A stretch of DNA of 64,000 nucleotides, taken from positions 21,331,657-21,395,656 of the forward strand of contig NC_046674.1 in the NCBI RefSeq assembly GCF_003369915.1, read 5' to 3'. Shown piece after piece: positions 12,301 to 20,656 of the stretch. Numbering within the stretch: position 1 is the stretch's first letter; every line of letters begins with the position of its first letter. Both the position numbers and the translations under genes were made by a program. This DNA is from Drosophila miranda (lineage: Eukaryota; Arthropoda; Insecta; Diptera; Drosophilidae). The notes beneath the pieces are model-generated. The model did not search any database and was not told the DNA's origin. It worked only from the letters and a program-made list of their open reading frames with translations.

Positions 12301-15300
12301 CCACACACGCATGGGAGACGGATCCGTGTCCAAGGCCCTGTTCTGTCACAGCGAGGAGGATGTACCCGAGGCGCCGGCAGACATCAAGGTGGTGGTGAGC
12401 TCCACGCAGTCGCTCTACATCTCCTGGCTGCCGCCCACCGAACCCAATGGAGTCATCACCAAGTACAGTCTGTACACGCGTGTGGTCAATGGCCGGGAGG
12501 AGCTAAACAACGAGAAGCGGAGCCTGCCGTCGCAGCAGCACTTCTACGAGTCGAAGGGCCTGCATCCCCACATGGAGTACCAGTTCTGGGTCACGGCCAG
12601 CACCCGCGTGGGAGAGGGTAAGAGCTCCAGGGTAGTCTCGCAGATAACCACCAACCGTGTGCCGGCCAGGATCATCTCCTTCGGGGGCCCAGCAGTACGG
12701 CCCTGGCGCGCCACAGTCACGCTGCCCTGCACGGCGGTCGGCAAGCCCAAGCGTGAGTGGTTCAAGTCGGACGTGGCCCTCCGCCAAGGCGGCCTGCACA
12801 ACTCCCAGCTGCTGGACTCGGGCGATCTGATCATCAACAACCTCCAGCTGGCCGATGGGGGCAACTACAGCTGTCAGGTGGATAATGGCATTGGCACGGA
12901 CCGCCTCACCCACACGCTGGTGGTGCAGGTGCCGCCCTCCGCTCCGGTCCTCTATGTGACCAGCGCCACCTCCAGCAGCATCCTGATGCACTGGAAGTGC
13001 GGCTTCACCGGCAACGCCCCCATCACTGGATACACCCTGTTCTACCGCCGCGGCTCGGGTAACACGGACGAGATGCAGCTCTCGCGGCACGCCTCCAGCC
13101 ACGAACTGAAGGGATTGGTTTGCGGCAGCACCTACCAAATTCACCTGAGTGCCCAGAACAAAGTAGGCACCTCTCCCACCAGCATCATGCTGCACGTGCG
13201 CACCCAGGGCCAGGCCCCGGGCATGCCCGCCTCCACGAGTCTGCTGGCCCCCAACTCCACATCGGTGCTCATCCGCCTCCACACCTGGCCGGACAATGGC
13301 TGCCCCCTGATGTACTTTGTGCTGCAGTACCGCGCCATGACTGACGATCCCGAAACGGAGTGGGTGCTAGGTGAGTGTCTGATGGATATCCATGGATTAT
13401 TCGATGATCTCATTCCTTGACGTTCCTTTTCCAGTGTCCAATGCCCTGAAACCGCAGCGACGCGTTGTGGTGCCCAATCTGCAGCCGTCGACGCTCTATC
13501 AGATGCGCATGGAGGCTCACAATGTGGCCGGGGCATCGCAGGCGGAGTTCTCGTTCGTGACCCTGACCAAGGACGGCGACCCACCGCCGCCGGAGATCGT
13601 GCAGCGGGGCCAGCGAGGTCCGACCGTCTTCTATGGAAACATCAACCTGCTGATACCCAGCATAGCGGCGCTCTCGGGCATGATCTGCACCATCGCCATG
13701 GTCATCATTTGCTACAGGCACAGTAAGTATAAAGGGGGGGAGGAGGCGGCCGGGAAGGGGAAGGTGACTCTCCTAATTGACTCAGTTCTGCCCCCTGCTC
13801 CCTCGCCCGCAGAGCAAAGCAACCAAATACAAAAGGAGTCGCTGGAGAATCGTGCCAATTCGGAGGCAGCGCAGCGTGAGCGCTACTACGCCACCATCCA
13901 CAAGGTGTCCATGCAGAACAATGACAAGATTCCAGGTATGTCATGGAGTGGAGTGCTGTCACTCGATCTCAAAAAGCACTCTCTCTCTCATTGCCGCCGG
14001 TCGGTCTCTCGGTATATTTCGCAGAAACCTCCGAGGACATCTCGCCGTATGCCACATTCCAGCTGTCGGAGGCGGGCAATATGTCCCAGCCGCACCACAG
14101 CGGGCCGGCCAACACGCTGCTGCACTCGTTCATGTACCACGAGAGGGCCTTGGCCGAGGGCTGTTCATCGCCACCACCAGCTGCGGTACTAAAACCAACC
14201 ACCCATCACCACCACCACCACAACCAACGTCCTCCAAAGACAATTCATAATTATTATCAGACCTCACCGTTTCATAATATCGTGCGTTTGTTTAATCATT
14301 TCCTTGATTTAGCTCTCTCTCTCTCTTTGTCTCTTTGTACTCGTACCTCTGTCAGTGGTTCGACAATTAGTGTTTTTCCCAGTAATAATGTAACGTGCTT
14401 TTTATGTTGTTCTGCTCGATTATCCTTTGTTTTATCCCCGATATACCATATTCCCGAAAATCCCTTAATTGCAATGCCATAATTGTATGCCGTACGAAGG
14501 GGGGCGAGTGCTTGCCCCCTGCATCGTGTCACCTGCCAATCTTCCAATCTTGAGTTATCCTTTGTTCGTTTCGAGAGGCGCTCCATCCCCAGGCGCTTCC
14601 GTAGTCGCTAGTTTCAGCCACCGGCCGACCGGCAGACAGACCCCACTAATTCCCTTTGCTCTGTTCCATGTGCAGTCGAAGAACCGAAGACGCCACTCGC
14701 GCAAGACAGAGCCGGAGAGCGAGGAGTCGGAGTCGGACCAGGACCAGTTGACCTCCAGTCGCACCGAGTCCTCCAACCAGCACGAGGGCAAGATCAAGCA
14801 CAGTAAGTTCATGTCGTGAGGTTATACGAGTGTACTCGAATTTATTCTTTCTTTCTGATCGGATGGGTTTGAATGGGAAGTGGCAAAACCTTTCCATTCA
14901 AATAATCGAAACTAACGTATTATTTGGCTTTCCTTTCTTTTGTACATTGAGGGAGAGCACAACACACCCGTAATCCATGTATCTAAATATTGGCTAATGT
15001 GTTCCGCTAAGGGAGTGCTCTCCCTCAATGTAGCTTTTGTTTTGGAGGCTTTGAAATGATGTAATCTGCCAGCTCTGCTCTCTTCTTGTGTTGCTTTGTT
15101 TTTGCAGACTCTAGACTAATTCAACACTTTCCAAATCACAATATCTCGATAACCTATCTGTAGTATGTCGTACAGCAGACATGCCACACATGCCACATCC
15201 ACTGACACAGCACCAAAATCAACACCAAACGAATCAGAATCAGAATCAGACCAACACCAAGACTATGTTAGCCCTAAGATTAGACCTAAGTTACCGCTAA

Positions 15301-16967
15301 GCTGTTTTGTTTGTGCCCCATTCCGAACAACAACTCTCTCTATCTGCCCGATATTTTCGTTTCTTTTCTCCTCCGTTCTTTTCTTCCTCTCGCTCCGAAC
15401 CGAACCGAACCAAACCGATCCGACCGTATCGTTGTGTTGTGTTGCAGGCATCATCTACCATGGAGCACAATCAAGCACATCCTCCGACCTGTCGCCAATG
15501 TCCGAGCAAAAGTCACTGCCACGACGCGGTCGCTCCAGGTATCATCATCAGCAATATCAGTTTTCCACCAACACCACACCGCGCCACCACAACAGCAACA
15601 AAATGAACAACAACACCACAAACACCACTGCCACAAATACAGCCACATCATCCGGCAACTCGAGCAAAATTCTATCTCCACGCGGCGTTGGCGGCGTAGG
15701 CGGCGTTGGCGGCAATCTGAAATCCATATCGAGCACCTTCAAATCACAAGACTCCATACAATGCCACATACCCACATTGGTCAAATCGCCATCGATCAGC
15801 ACACAGCAACAGAAACAGTTCCACAAACAGCAGATAAATAGCCAAAACCACAATCAGAACCATAACCCCAACCAGACCAGTAGTAGTTTGAAGCAACAGC
15901 AGCCCCTCTTGATCACGCCCAAGCTCCACCAGCTCGAGTCCGTCCCGTCGTCGTCGATGCATGTGAATGGACAGGAGCTGGTGGGCCTCGATGGCGTTGT
16001 CGGTAGTCCCCTAGCATCCGTTGTGCCTGTGACTTGCATGCCCCCATCCTCACAGTTCCGACCCATTCCACACAAGTCCATTATGCCCGCGCATGAGCCA
16101 CCGCACCACCATCACCATCAGGGCGTCGCCGCCAGCAGCGGCACGCTCCTGAACCCCTCGACGGCCCTGCTCTCGTCCAAGTTCTTTACAGCGCCCACGC
16201 TGCCCAAATAGGATACGGCCAATGGGGGGAGTGAATATGTTGGCAGGGAGGCCATGGCCATGGGAATAGGTGGCGGGGGAGTTGGAGGCGGTGGTGGCTT
16301 CGGCTACGACAGCGGCGAGATCTCCTGCACCTACATGGATCCCATAGATCAGACATGAGACTTGGCCTACGGTGAGGTGTGTGGACCCGAGGGAGCCCAT
16401 TAATCTGGCCCGACACACACCACCACCAACACCACAACAACAAAACCACTAAGTCTTAACTGAAAGCTTGAGCTGTGGTTGCTCTTGCACCAACTCTGAC
16501 CAACCAACTCTGGACTCTCTCTTGTGTCTTGTCCCCCTCCACACGCTTCCACATGCAGGGCTGGCATCCTGCGAACGCTGCATCCGCTCCAGCTGCAGGC
16601 CGAGTGCACTCCTGGTGCCTTCCACCACGCCGAGGAGGGGCTGGGCGAGCGCATCGAGCTGGCAGAGGTGGAGTGCGATGTGGACACGATCAAGAAGCTA
16701 AAGCTCGGCCAGCGATCCTCGCTCTGGTCGCGCCCCTCCTCCACCACATCCCAGTTGCAGCAGGAGCACCAACAGCAGCAGCAGCAGCAGCAGCACCAGC
16801 AGCAGCAGCAACGCCAACAGCAGCAGCCACCACACAAGAGGGCGCATTCCAAGTCGCCGCAACCGCAGCAACAGCAGCCATTGCAACAACCACGCCCACA
16901 ACAACATTCACCCGCTCCAGGCCAGAAATTGCTTAGCGAGAAATCGGATTACTCGATATCCGTCTGA
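3182..16967 (+). CDS. Dscam2: Dscam2, 3' part of gene (cell-surface recognition receptor), partial
   Basis: This encodes the C-terminal part of an Ig-superfamily homophilic receptor of the Dscam family, which acts in neuronal self-avoidance and tiling. Exons found from splice signals and phase: 3182-3333, 5220-5492, 6117-6404 or 6981-7265, 10518-10637, 10708-10881, 10955-11105, 11164-11444, 11509-11997, 12054-13370, 13435-13722, 13813-13935, 14025-14185, 14676-14802, then alternative 3' exons. Domain order is half of Ig5, Ig6, Ig7 (two versions), Ig8, Ig9, FN1-4, Ig10, FN5-6, one membrane span and a cytoplasmic tail, which is the standard Dscam plan. Two tandem single-domain exons for Ig7 are the known hallmark of Dscam2; Dscam1 has dozens there. 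Ig1-Ig4 and the signal peptide lie upstream of the window. The family call is firm; Dscam2 rather than another Dscam paralogue rests mainly on the duplicated Ig7 exon. Confidence 0.85.
3334..5219 (+). other. Dscam2 intron
   Basis: This is an intron between the Ig5 and Ig6 exons, with donor GTATGT and acceptor GTCACAG. Its open frames on both strands (3.7-4.3 kb) are mirror images around low-complexity sequence and look non-coding. I see a GGGACA repeat at about 4713-4736 and nothing else that can be named. Confidence 0.6.
5220..5492 (+). CDS. Dscam2: Dscam2 exon: Ig6
   Basis: This is a complete Ig domain on one exon (phase 1 to phase 1, 273 bases). The first cysteine lies in LKCPVAGYP, the core tryptophan in HWERGG, and the second cysteine in DSGVYTCWARN. 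The donor is GTTAGT at 5493. The following intron (5493-6116) precedes the alternative Ig7 exons, so this exon is the common upstream partner of the mutually exclusive choice. Confidence 0.87.
5493..6116 (+). other. Dscam2 intron upstream of the first alternative Ig7 exon
   Basis: This intron has donor GTTAGT and acceptor TTGCAG. It contains an ACGAA repeat near 5630-5657 and a run of A bases at 5883-5896. No coding segment is seen. Confidence 0.7.
6117..6404 (+). CDS. Dscam2: Dscam2 alternative exon 10A-type: Ig7 version A
   Basis: This 288-base exon is phase 1 to 1 and encodes one whole Ig domain beginning VPPKLSPF, with cysteines in SLTCSVVKGD and GNYSCVVRN. It aligns in structure and start with the exon at 6981, and both align with the variable Ig7 exon cluster of Dscam1. 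Including both exons would give one Ig domain too many for a Dscam between Ig6 and FN1, so they are read as mutually exclusive. In Drosophila Dscam2 the corresponding exon 10A is known to be repressed by the splicing factor Muscleblind. Calling this one A rests on order alone. Confidence 0.8.
6981..7265 (+). CDS. Dscam2: Dscam2 alternative exon 10B-type: Ig7 version B
   Basis: This 285-base exon is phase 1 to 1, with acceptor CTCTTGCAG and donor GTAGCG. It encodes an Ig7 domain beginning VPPSIEPFAF, with cysteines in RTVCGVSRGD and GEYTCVAKN. It lies 576 bases downstream of the first version. The two share the VPP start, a KGD or RGD tripeptide after the first cysteine, and the W-x-K-D-G core. 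Homophilic specificity of Dscam2 isoforms A and B is known to depend on this domain. Confidence 0.8.
7266..10517 (+). other. Dscam2 intron downstream of the Ig7 alternatives
   Basis: This 3.25 kb intron has donor GTAGCG and acceptor CCGTAG. No third Ig7-like exon was found in any frame. It carries two CTG/CGCTGC-rich clusters (about 8213-8312 and 9176-9222), GT and TC microsatellites (8563-8577; a polypyrimidine tract at 10336-10406), and A-rich or T-rich runs. Confidence 0.65.
10518..10881 (+). CDS. Dscam2: Dscam2 exons: Ig8 (split by a 70-bp intron)
   Basis: Two exons, 10518-10637 and 10708-10881, encode Ig8. The N-terminal half begins VPPRWIVEPAD with a first cysteine in MLHCQAQG and tryptophan in IVWKKATG. 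The C-terminal half has the second cysteine in EGFYLCQANNGIG. The small intron 10638-10707 is bounded by GTGAGA and CTCTTAG, and phase 1 is kept on both sides. Confidence 0.85.
10955..11444 (+). CDS. Dscam2: Dscam2 exons: Ig9 and start of FN1
   Basis: Exon 10955-11105 carries the first half of Ig9 (LLQCAVSGDKP, then IVWMRSG). Exon 11164-11444 carries the second half (SGPYFCRASN) and runs straight into the first fibronectin III repeat (PPSVLEAAMISSRSVNLKW). The intron between them, 11106-11163, is 58 bp, short but within the fly range. Its donor is GTGAGT and the junction restores a lysine codon. Confidence 0.85.
11509..11997 (+). CDS. Dscam2: Dscam2 exon: rest of FN1 and FN2
   Basis: The acceptor CTCTCTAG puts the first base at 11509; an alternative AG three bases later (NAGNAG-like, TAGCAG) would drop one alanine codon and keep frame. 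The exon finishes FN1 (NLKPATKYAFRVIAEGNAGRS) and encodes FN2, with the conserved tryptophan in LLISWVAPLPE and the tyrosine corner FARYNVVVQAFNQVGPG. The donor GTGAGT starts at 11998. Confidence 0.83.
12054..13370 (+). CDS. Dscam2: Dscam2 large exon: FN3, FN4, Ig10, FN5 and start of FN6
   Basis: This single 1317-base exon, phase 1 to 1, encodes in order FN3 (LQVSWQPPP), FN4 (LYISWLPPTEPNG), the Ig domain that interrupts the fibronectin repeats in all Dscams (TLPCTAVGKPKREWFK and GNYSCQVDNGIG), FN5 (ILMHWKCGFTGNAPITGY) and the beginning of FN6 (SVLIRLHTWPDNGCP). The long open frames on the opposite strand here are compositional shadows of this exon. Confidence 0.9.
13435..13722 (+). CDS. Dscam2: Dscam2 exon: end of FN6 and transmembrane segment
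   Basis: This exon completes FN6 (LQPSTLYQMRMEAHNVAG) and encodes a hydrophobic helix (INLLIPSIAALSGMICTIAM, then VIICYRH) followed by basic residues, the single membrane span with its cytoplasmic anchor. Acceptor TTCCAG, donor GTAAGT; it ends in phase 1. Confidence 0.88.
13813..14185 (+). CDS. Dscam2: Dscam2 cytoplasmic exons (juxtamembrane)
   Basis: Exon 13813-13935 encodes the juxtamembrane region (QSNQIQKESLENRANSEAAQ, then YYATIHKVSMQ). Exon 14025-14185 encodes a conserved tail block (ETSEDISPYATFQLSEAGN, then HSFMYHERALAEG). The donor of the second exon is uncertain: the only fitting site is a weak GTACTA at 14186. If it is skipped, translation would run into a His-rich, non-conserved extension ending near 14482. 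The YATF and FMYHE motifs resemble tyrosine motifs of other Dscam tails. Confidence 0.7.
14186..14675 (+). other. Probable Dscam2 intron (possible read-through extension)
   Basis: This lies between the weak donor at 14186 and the acceptor TGTGCAG ending at 14675. An open frame continues from the upstream exon to about 14482 with a run of histidines and then low-complexity sequence. It is treated as intron because the next exon resumes a conserved RS/E-rich Dscam tail in the right phase. Confidence 0.5.
14676..14802 (+). CDS. Dscam2: Dscam2 cytoplasmic exon (acidic/basic tail block)
   Basis: Starts after TGTGCAG and ends before GTAAGT. It encodes SKNRRRHSRKTEPESEESES, followed by DQDQLTSSRTESSN, a charged low-complexity block of the Dscam cytoplasmic tail. 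It ends in phase 1 and can be joined to two different downstream acceptors (15108 or 15448). Confidence 0.78.
14943..15032 (+). other. Intronic hairpin in Dscam2 (perfect 18-bp stem)
   Basis: TACATTGAGGGAGAGCAC at 14943-14960 is the exact reverse complement of 15015-15032. Directly inside, AACACA (14961-14966) can pair with TGTGTT (14998-15003), extending the stem after an 11-nt bulge on one side. It lies between the donor at 14803 and the alternative acceptor at 15107. Confidence 0.75.
15108..15163 (+). CDS. Dscam2: Possible alternative terminal Dscam2 exon (short C-terminus)
   Basis: A good acceptor (TTTTTGCAG) precedes 15108. Splicing from 14802 keeps frame and adds about 18 residues (NSRLIQHFPNHNISITYL) before a TAG at 15161-15163. 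There is no transcript evidence, so it may be a cryptic site. If used, it gives a short tail lacking the long downstream Gln/His-rich region. Confidence 0.4.
15448..16211 (+). CDS. Dscam2: Dscam2 long cytoplasmic exon (C-terminus ending FTAPTLPK)
   Basis: The acceptor GTTGCAG ends at 15447 and joins in phase to 14802 (giving SIIYHGAQSSTSSDLSPMSE). The frame stays open to TAG at 16209-16211. It encodes the RS-like SLPRRGRSRYH block, an Asn/Thr-rich stretch, a Gly-Val repeat near 15690-15715, and a Gln/His-rich end. An internal donor at 15539 (CCAG|GTATCA) allows a shorter version to splice to 16559 instead. Confidence 0.75.
16559..16967 (+). CDS. Dscam2: Dscam2 alternative last exon (C-terminus ending KSDYSISV)
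   Basis: The acceptor CACATGCAG ends at 16558, in phase 2. It fits only a donor ending in phase 2, which is exactly what 15448-15538 with GTATCA supplies. The joined product reads RGRS-R-AGILRTLHPLQ and contains an acidic segment (ERIELAEVECDVDTIKKLKL), a long CAG-encoded Gln tract, and the end KSDYSISV, a short hydrophobic C-terminus resembling a PDZ ligand (inference). Stop TGA at 16965-16967. Confidence 0.7.
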
Positions 16968-19165
16968 GACATTGGTAAGATCTGATCCCAGGATCAGCAC
17001 ATAGGATGAGGCCCCGCCCCGAGGCAATAGCAGGAAAAATTAGGGAATTCAGCTATTCCGCAGCCGGGCCGTTTTTTTGTACATTTTATAATGCATTTTT
17101 TATCTTGCCCAGAAACCCTGAACACCCTGAACACCCTGAACTCCCTGAACCCTGAGCCTCCTCTCACCCGGTTGACCCCGTAACCAGTTTGCCAATCCAA
17201 AACCTCACGAAACCTCCCTCCCCCCAGTCACACAATGACACAGTGAAAACTTTCGGACAATCAATATCAAAATTCTGCACAACCATCCAAAACGAGAATA
17301 CTCAAAAAAACACATCCCATTGCAATCTCTCTCCTACCCCGTATATAGAGGTCATAATCGTACTCGTAATCGTACTCGTACCCACATACTATATCTAAGT
17401 ATTAACGATTGTGCATGCCCGTACGTATGTACATACATACTCGTACTCGTACTCGTACATATATGGCATGTGTCCAGAACCCAGGTCAGTTGTCGAACTT
17501 CCACAAATGTTGTATGTACATACATATACTAACGTAGTCTTTTAAGCATACCTATTAACATCTAATAACAACTAATGCGTGTATCACTCGAAACTGTAAC
17601 TCAAACTACTAACTGCAAAAAACAAAACAAAAAAACAACTCAACTATCGAATACTAGCTTGGTATTGTAGAGGTATCAAATTGTACTCGTACCGTACCCG
17701 AACTGTCTTTCATCGTGTGTACTCGTACTCGTACTGAATACTTTTTTTTATAGCTGCTACTCCTAAGTAGGCTAGGTTACCTAACCTAACCTACTCCTAA
17801 GTAGTTCTGTGGGTTTGAGTTTTTAGCGCTAGCATCGGGCGAAAGCGAGGAATCTAAGACATAACTCAGATCTATGCTGTGTACAAATTTATATGTATTG
17901 GATATTTACGATTTACGATTATAAATGTATGTGGGTGTGTATGAATGTCTAAATAATGCTCACACATATATGTATGTACGTATGTATATGCACACCGAGA
18001 TATACAAAAGCGAAGGATCTACTTATCTAGTTGTTAGCGAATCTACATATTGATATATTTTGTAAATAATCAAAAGGCAACCACGTAAATGGACTGACAA
18101 TGATGCATGCATGACATGACTCCAAAGAAACCAACAGAAATCACAATGAACATGTTAACTAAATGTAGCTCGAAGTACATATGTGCATACGTATGTACAT
18201 ATGGTATATAGTAGGTAACATATGTACAATGTCGAGTGTGTCGCCAGCTGAAGCAGTATTCATATATAATATGACACGATTAGTGTTTCCATTACAGTAA
18301 CTGTCGTTCGTCTAGTTGTAGATAATTTTTTTTAAAAGAATGAAAAGAATGTGAAGCGAAAGTAGAATCAAATACCAAATCGTAATCAAACTTTGAAATA
18401 TTACAAAACACTCAATCAAGAGGCAGCAGCAGCATCAGCAGCAGCAGTGCAGAACGCCAAGTTAAGAGCAGACAAGCAAACTACAAATTAATATAACTCT
18501 TAGTTTGTATCGAATAATCCACATAATACGAGTACATAGCTGTATTTTAACTAGTCTACGAATACATAAGAAATCCATATACCAAATACCACATACCACA
18601 ACCGCAGCCAGAATTAAATAAGGAACAGATCAGACCCCTTTCGGAACCATGTGCCAAAATTTGTTTTTAGACAAAGCTCTCTTAAATTATACAATACCAG
18701 TACAATAAATAAGTAAGCCACTAAATCCACAAGACAAACTGAAGATTAAGGTGTTCACTTGAGGCAATTTATGGGGCATTAATTCTTTCGAGTCCCATTT
18801 ACTGCAGAACAACAGAGATCCAGGGATCCGAGCACTCTTTATTTATATTGCCGCACTAGCGCTGCAGATGTTTAGTCCGTTTTTTATATGAATTTATTTA
18901 TACGATACAAAGAAATGGTTTATTACATTCACATCGAATTTTACGAATTTATTAAACAACAGCAAAGTCTACAAATCAAAAGAGAAATTACTTAATAGAT
19001 CACAATCAAAACGAGAAGCAACAACAAAAAAAACCAAATATAATAAGTGAAAAACAATTTTTTTTTTGTTTTACATATAATTAGCACAACAACTACAAAA
19101 TAAAACTATTAATGTAAAAACCAACAGCATTTAAAAAATATAAGAAATATTTAAAAATAAAATAA
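16968..19165 (+). other. Dscam2 3'UTR and downstream sequence
   Basis: No open frame of note. It is rich in GTACTCGTA and ACATATGTA repeats typical of long fly neuronal 3'UTRs. AATAAA-type signals occur near 18706-18711 and again near 19155-19165. A short inverted motif (CCTAAGTAGG with AGGTTA/TAACCT) sits at 17760-17805. The true end of the transcript cannot be chosen from sequence. Confidence 0.5.
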
Positions 19166-19294
19166 AATACCCAGCATTTTTCATGGAAATCAGCAGCAGT
19201 ATGACCTCATCAGCATAGCCGTGTCTGCGAATGCTAGACATCTGATTTCTAAACATTTACAGAGCAAACTTTGCGATAACGTTAAAAAGTTCCC

Positions 19295-19302
19295 TATAAA
19301 AG
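19295..19302 (+). promoter_or_regulatory. TATA box of the truncated RS-gene paralogue
   Basis: TATAAAAG lies 111 bp upstream of the ATG at 19406. The surrounding bases (ACAGAGCAAA, CGATAA, AAAGT) match in order those around the TATA box of the RS-rich gene at 20569-20562 on the other strand, so this promoter appears to be a duplicate of that one. Confidence 0.6.
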
Positions 19303-19405
19303 CCCTAAGATGCATGATCGCTTTAAGCAGTATAATTAGTCTCTTCAAGGGAATCGGATTAAGCCAGAACAATTCTCTTCGACCTAGATGAAAAATAGTC
19401 CAAAA

Positions 19406-19642
19406 ATGTTGCAACCTGCTAGCGGAGCACGTAAGATAACTGCCGATGGAAAGATACCCCTAGCTTGCCGAAATTGCAGCGGACTATTGCCCCGTCCCGC
19501 ACCTGTAGAGGTTGAGGACATGGGATCACACTTGAAACAACTCCAGAGGGCAAAGACTACACCGGAATCTGGAAGGCACGGAATATGGAAGAATTTCACT
19601 TCGAGTAACTATCCTCCACAAAGCGATTACTGGTCCAGTTGA
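19406..19642 (+). CDS. Truncated paralogue of the RS-rich protein (78 aa)
   Basis: The product begins MLQPASG and shares with the neighbouring minus-strand protein a C-x-x-CSG motif (ACRNCSGLLP versus ECRDCSGQQP), the block VEVEDMG, and KQLQRAKTTPES versus KQLEKQQATPKS. A coiled-coil segment of about 20 residues is missing between the last two, and the Ser-Arg tail is absent: after GIWKNFTSS the frame ends at TGA. The start codon context (GAAAAATAGTCCAAAAATG) also mirrors the partner's. An in-frame ATG at 19388 would add six residues. It may be a young paralogue, or a decayed copy whose frame survived by chance. Confidence 0.5.
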   Translation: MLQPASGARKITADGKIPLACRNCSGLLPRPAPVEVEDMGSHLKQLQRAKTTPESGRHGIWKNFTSSNYPPQSDYWSS

Positions 19643-19871
19643 CTCTATGGTTCTTTTGAGCCAATTACGCTTCGTGATGCCAATGAGAATACACAGAACA
19701 ATATACCATATTATCAAAGCATCGGGCAGAATGCGCTTGCTTATACCACTAGTCCCCTCAAAATTGAAAATCGGATTAAATTTTATATATTTCAAAATTT
19801 GTATTGCATTTTATTGTTATTTTTTCATAAATACGTTTAATGGATAATAATGGGTCTCAACCAGGTGCTAC

Positions 19872-20423
19872 TCACGCTGAAATCCGAACGGGCAACGCCA
19901 AGGGCAGGGCAGTGGGTCGTCGGGGATTTGTGTAGGACCTGGAACGAGAACGACCATGTGATCGGCCACGAGAGTGACCACGGGAGCGACCACGAGAGCG
20001 GGAACGATCCCGCTTGCGATCGTCACGAATGTGTCGCCGTCTGGAAGTCCTCTCATCCGACACAGCAATCAGCTCGCAGTCGCTCACACTGCCATCGCTG
20101 TTGGAGCTGGAAAACGAAAGAGTGGCAGGATCATGACCCTTGTGTCGTTTACCTCCAGCAGAATGTCGGTGCTTCGACATTCGATGCTCCCTCCTATGCT
20201 TTCCATCACGTCGAGATTTCGGAGTAGCTTGTTGCTTCTCCAGTTGCTTCAGCACATCCTGCAGCATTTTCTGGGCTATGTTAGCCTTGCGTATGAGCTT
20301 CTCCAGCGCAGGAGTACCCATGTCCTCCACCTCTACGGATGTGGCATGTGGCTGTTGACCGCTGCAATCTCTGCATTCCTGGGGCGCAGCTTGCTTGCTC
20401 TCCACGCTATCGGGCTGCGACAT
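19872..20423 (-). CDS. Small RS-rich protein (183 aa), unrecognised family
   Basis: A single-exon frame from ATG at 20423-20421 to the stop at 19872. Residues 17-21 form a C-x-x-C-S motif. Residues about 38-66 are Leu/Lys/Gln rich and look coiled-coil. Residues 68-97 are basic (Arg/Lys/His), residues 100-120 are Ser/Asp/Glu rich, and residues 139-165 are a run of Arg-Ser and Arg-Gly dipeptides as in splicing-related RS proteins. The promoter is clear: TATA at 20569-20562 and a perfect CRE 80 bp further up. I do not recognise an orthologue; a nuclear RNA-binding or spliceosome-associated role is only suggested by the RS tail. Confidence 0.65.
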   Translation of the reverse strand: MSQPDSVESKQAAPQECRDCSGQQPHATSVEVEDMGTPALEKLIRKANIAQKMLQDVLKQLEKQQATPKSRRDGKHRREHRMSKHRHSAGGKRHKGHDPATLSFSSSNSDGSVSDCELIAVSDERTSRRRHIRDDRKRDRSRSRGRSRGHSRGRSHGRSRSRSYTNPRRPTALPLALPVRISA

Positions 20424-20561
20424 TTTCACTCTAGTTTTCACCTGTTTTATTTAGAATACGAGTAACACCTTACTGTCTACGCTTTCGCTGTTTCTGCTAC
20501 TGCTGCTGCTGCCGCTTCACTCCAACACAAACAAATGATATCTTGTCCAACGCAGCCCAAC

Positions 20562-20569
20562 CTTTTATA
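20562..20569 (-). promoter_or_regulatory. TATA box of the RS-rich gene
   Basis: Reads GTATAAAAGG on the minus strand, 146 bp upstream of the start codon at 20423, with a plausible start site 25-30 bp further on near 20535-20540. TATA-driven promoters in flies usually serve regulated rather than housekeeping genes. Confidence 0.65.
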
Positions 20570-20648
20570 CGCGACTTTGGCGCCAAGCTTATCGCGGCTT
20601 TTGCTCTGTTAACGTGAGTCTTCGCACGCCCACCGGTCAGGCTGATAC

Positions 20649-20656
20649 TGACGTCA
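20649..20656. promoter_or_regulatory. Perfect CRE palindrome upstream of the RS-rich gene
   Basis: TGACGTCA, the full CREB/ATF palindrome, lies 80 bp upstream of the TATA box. The duplicated promoter at about 19200 has TGACCTCA at the equivalent place, one base away from the palindrome. Confidence 0.5.

Noticed and set aside
12503..13282. Long open frame (259 codons) on the minus strand
   Set aside because: It is the compositional shadow of the Dscam2 FN/Ig exon on the plus strand, has no recognisable domain, and lies wholly within confirmed coding sequence.
14186..14482. His-rich extension of the Dscam2 tail
   Set aside because: The next exon resumes the conserved tail in phase after a good acceptor, and the extension is low complexity, so it is treated as intron.
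17760..17805. Telomere-like TTAGG/CCTAA words in the Dscam2 3'UTR
   Set aside because: Only a few units; Drosophila telomeres do not use this repeat, so it is probably a chance or dispersed short motif.
20446..20478. Possible intron in the 5'UTR of the RS-rich gene (GTAAGG to AAACAG on the minus strand)
   Set aside because: Only about 32 bases long, below the size of functional fly introns.
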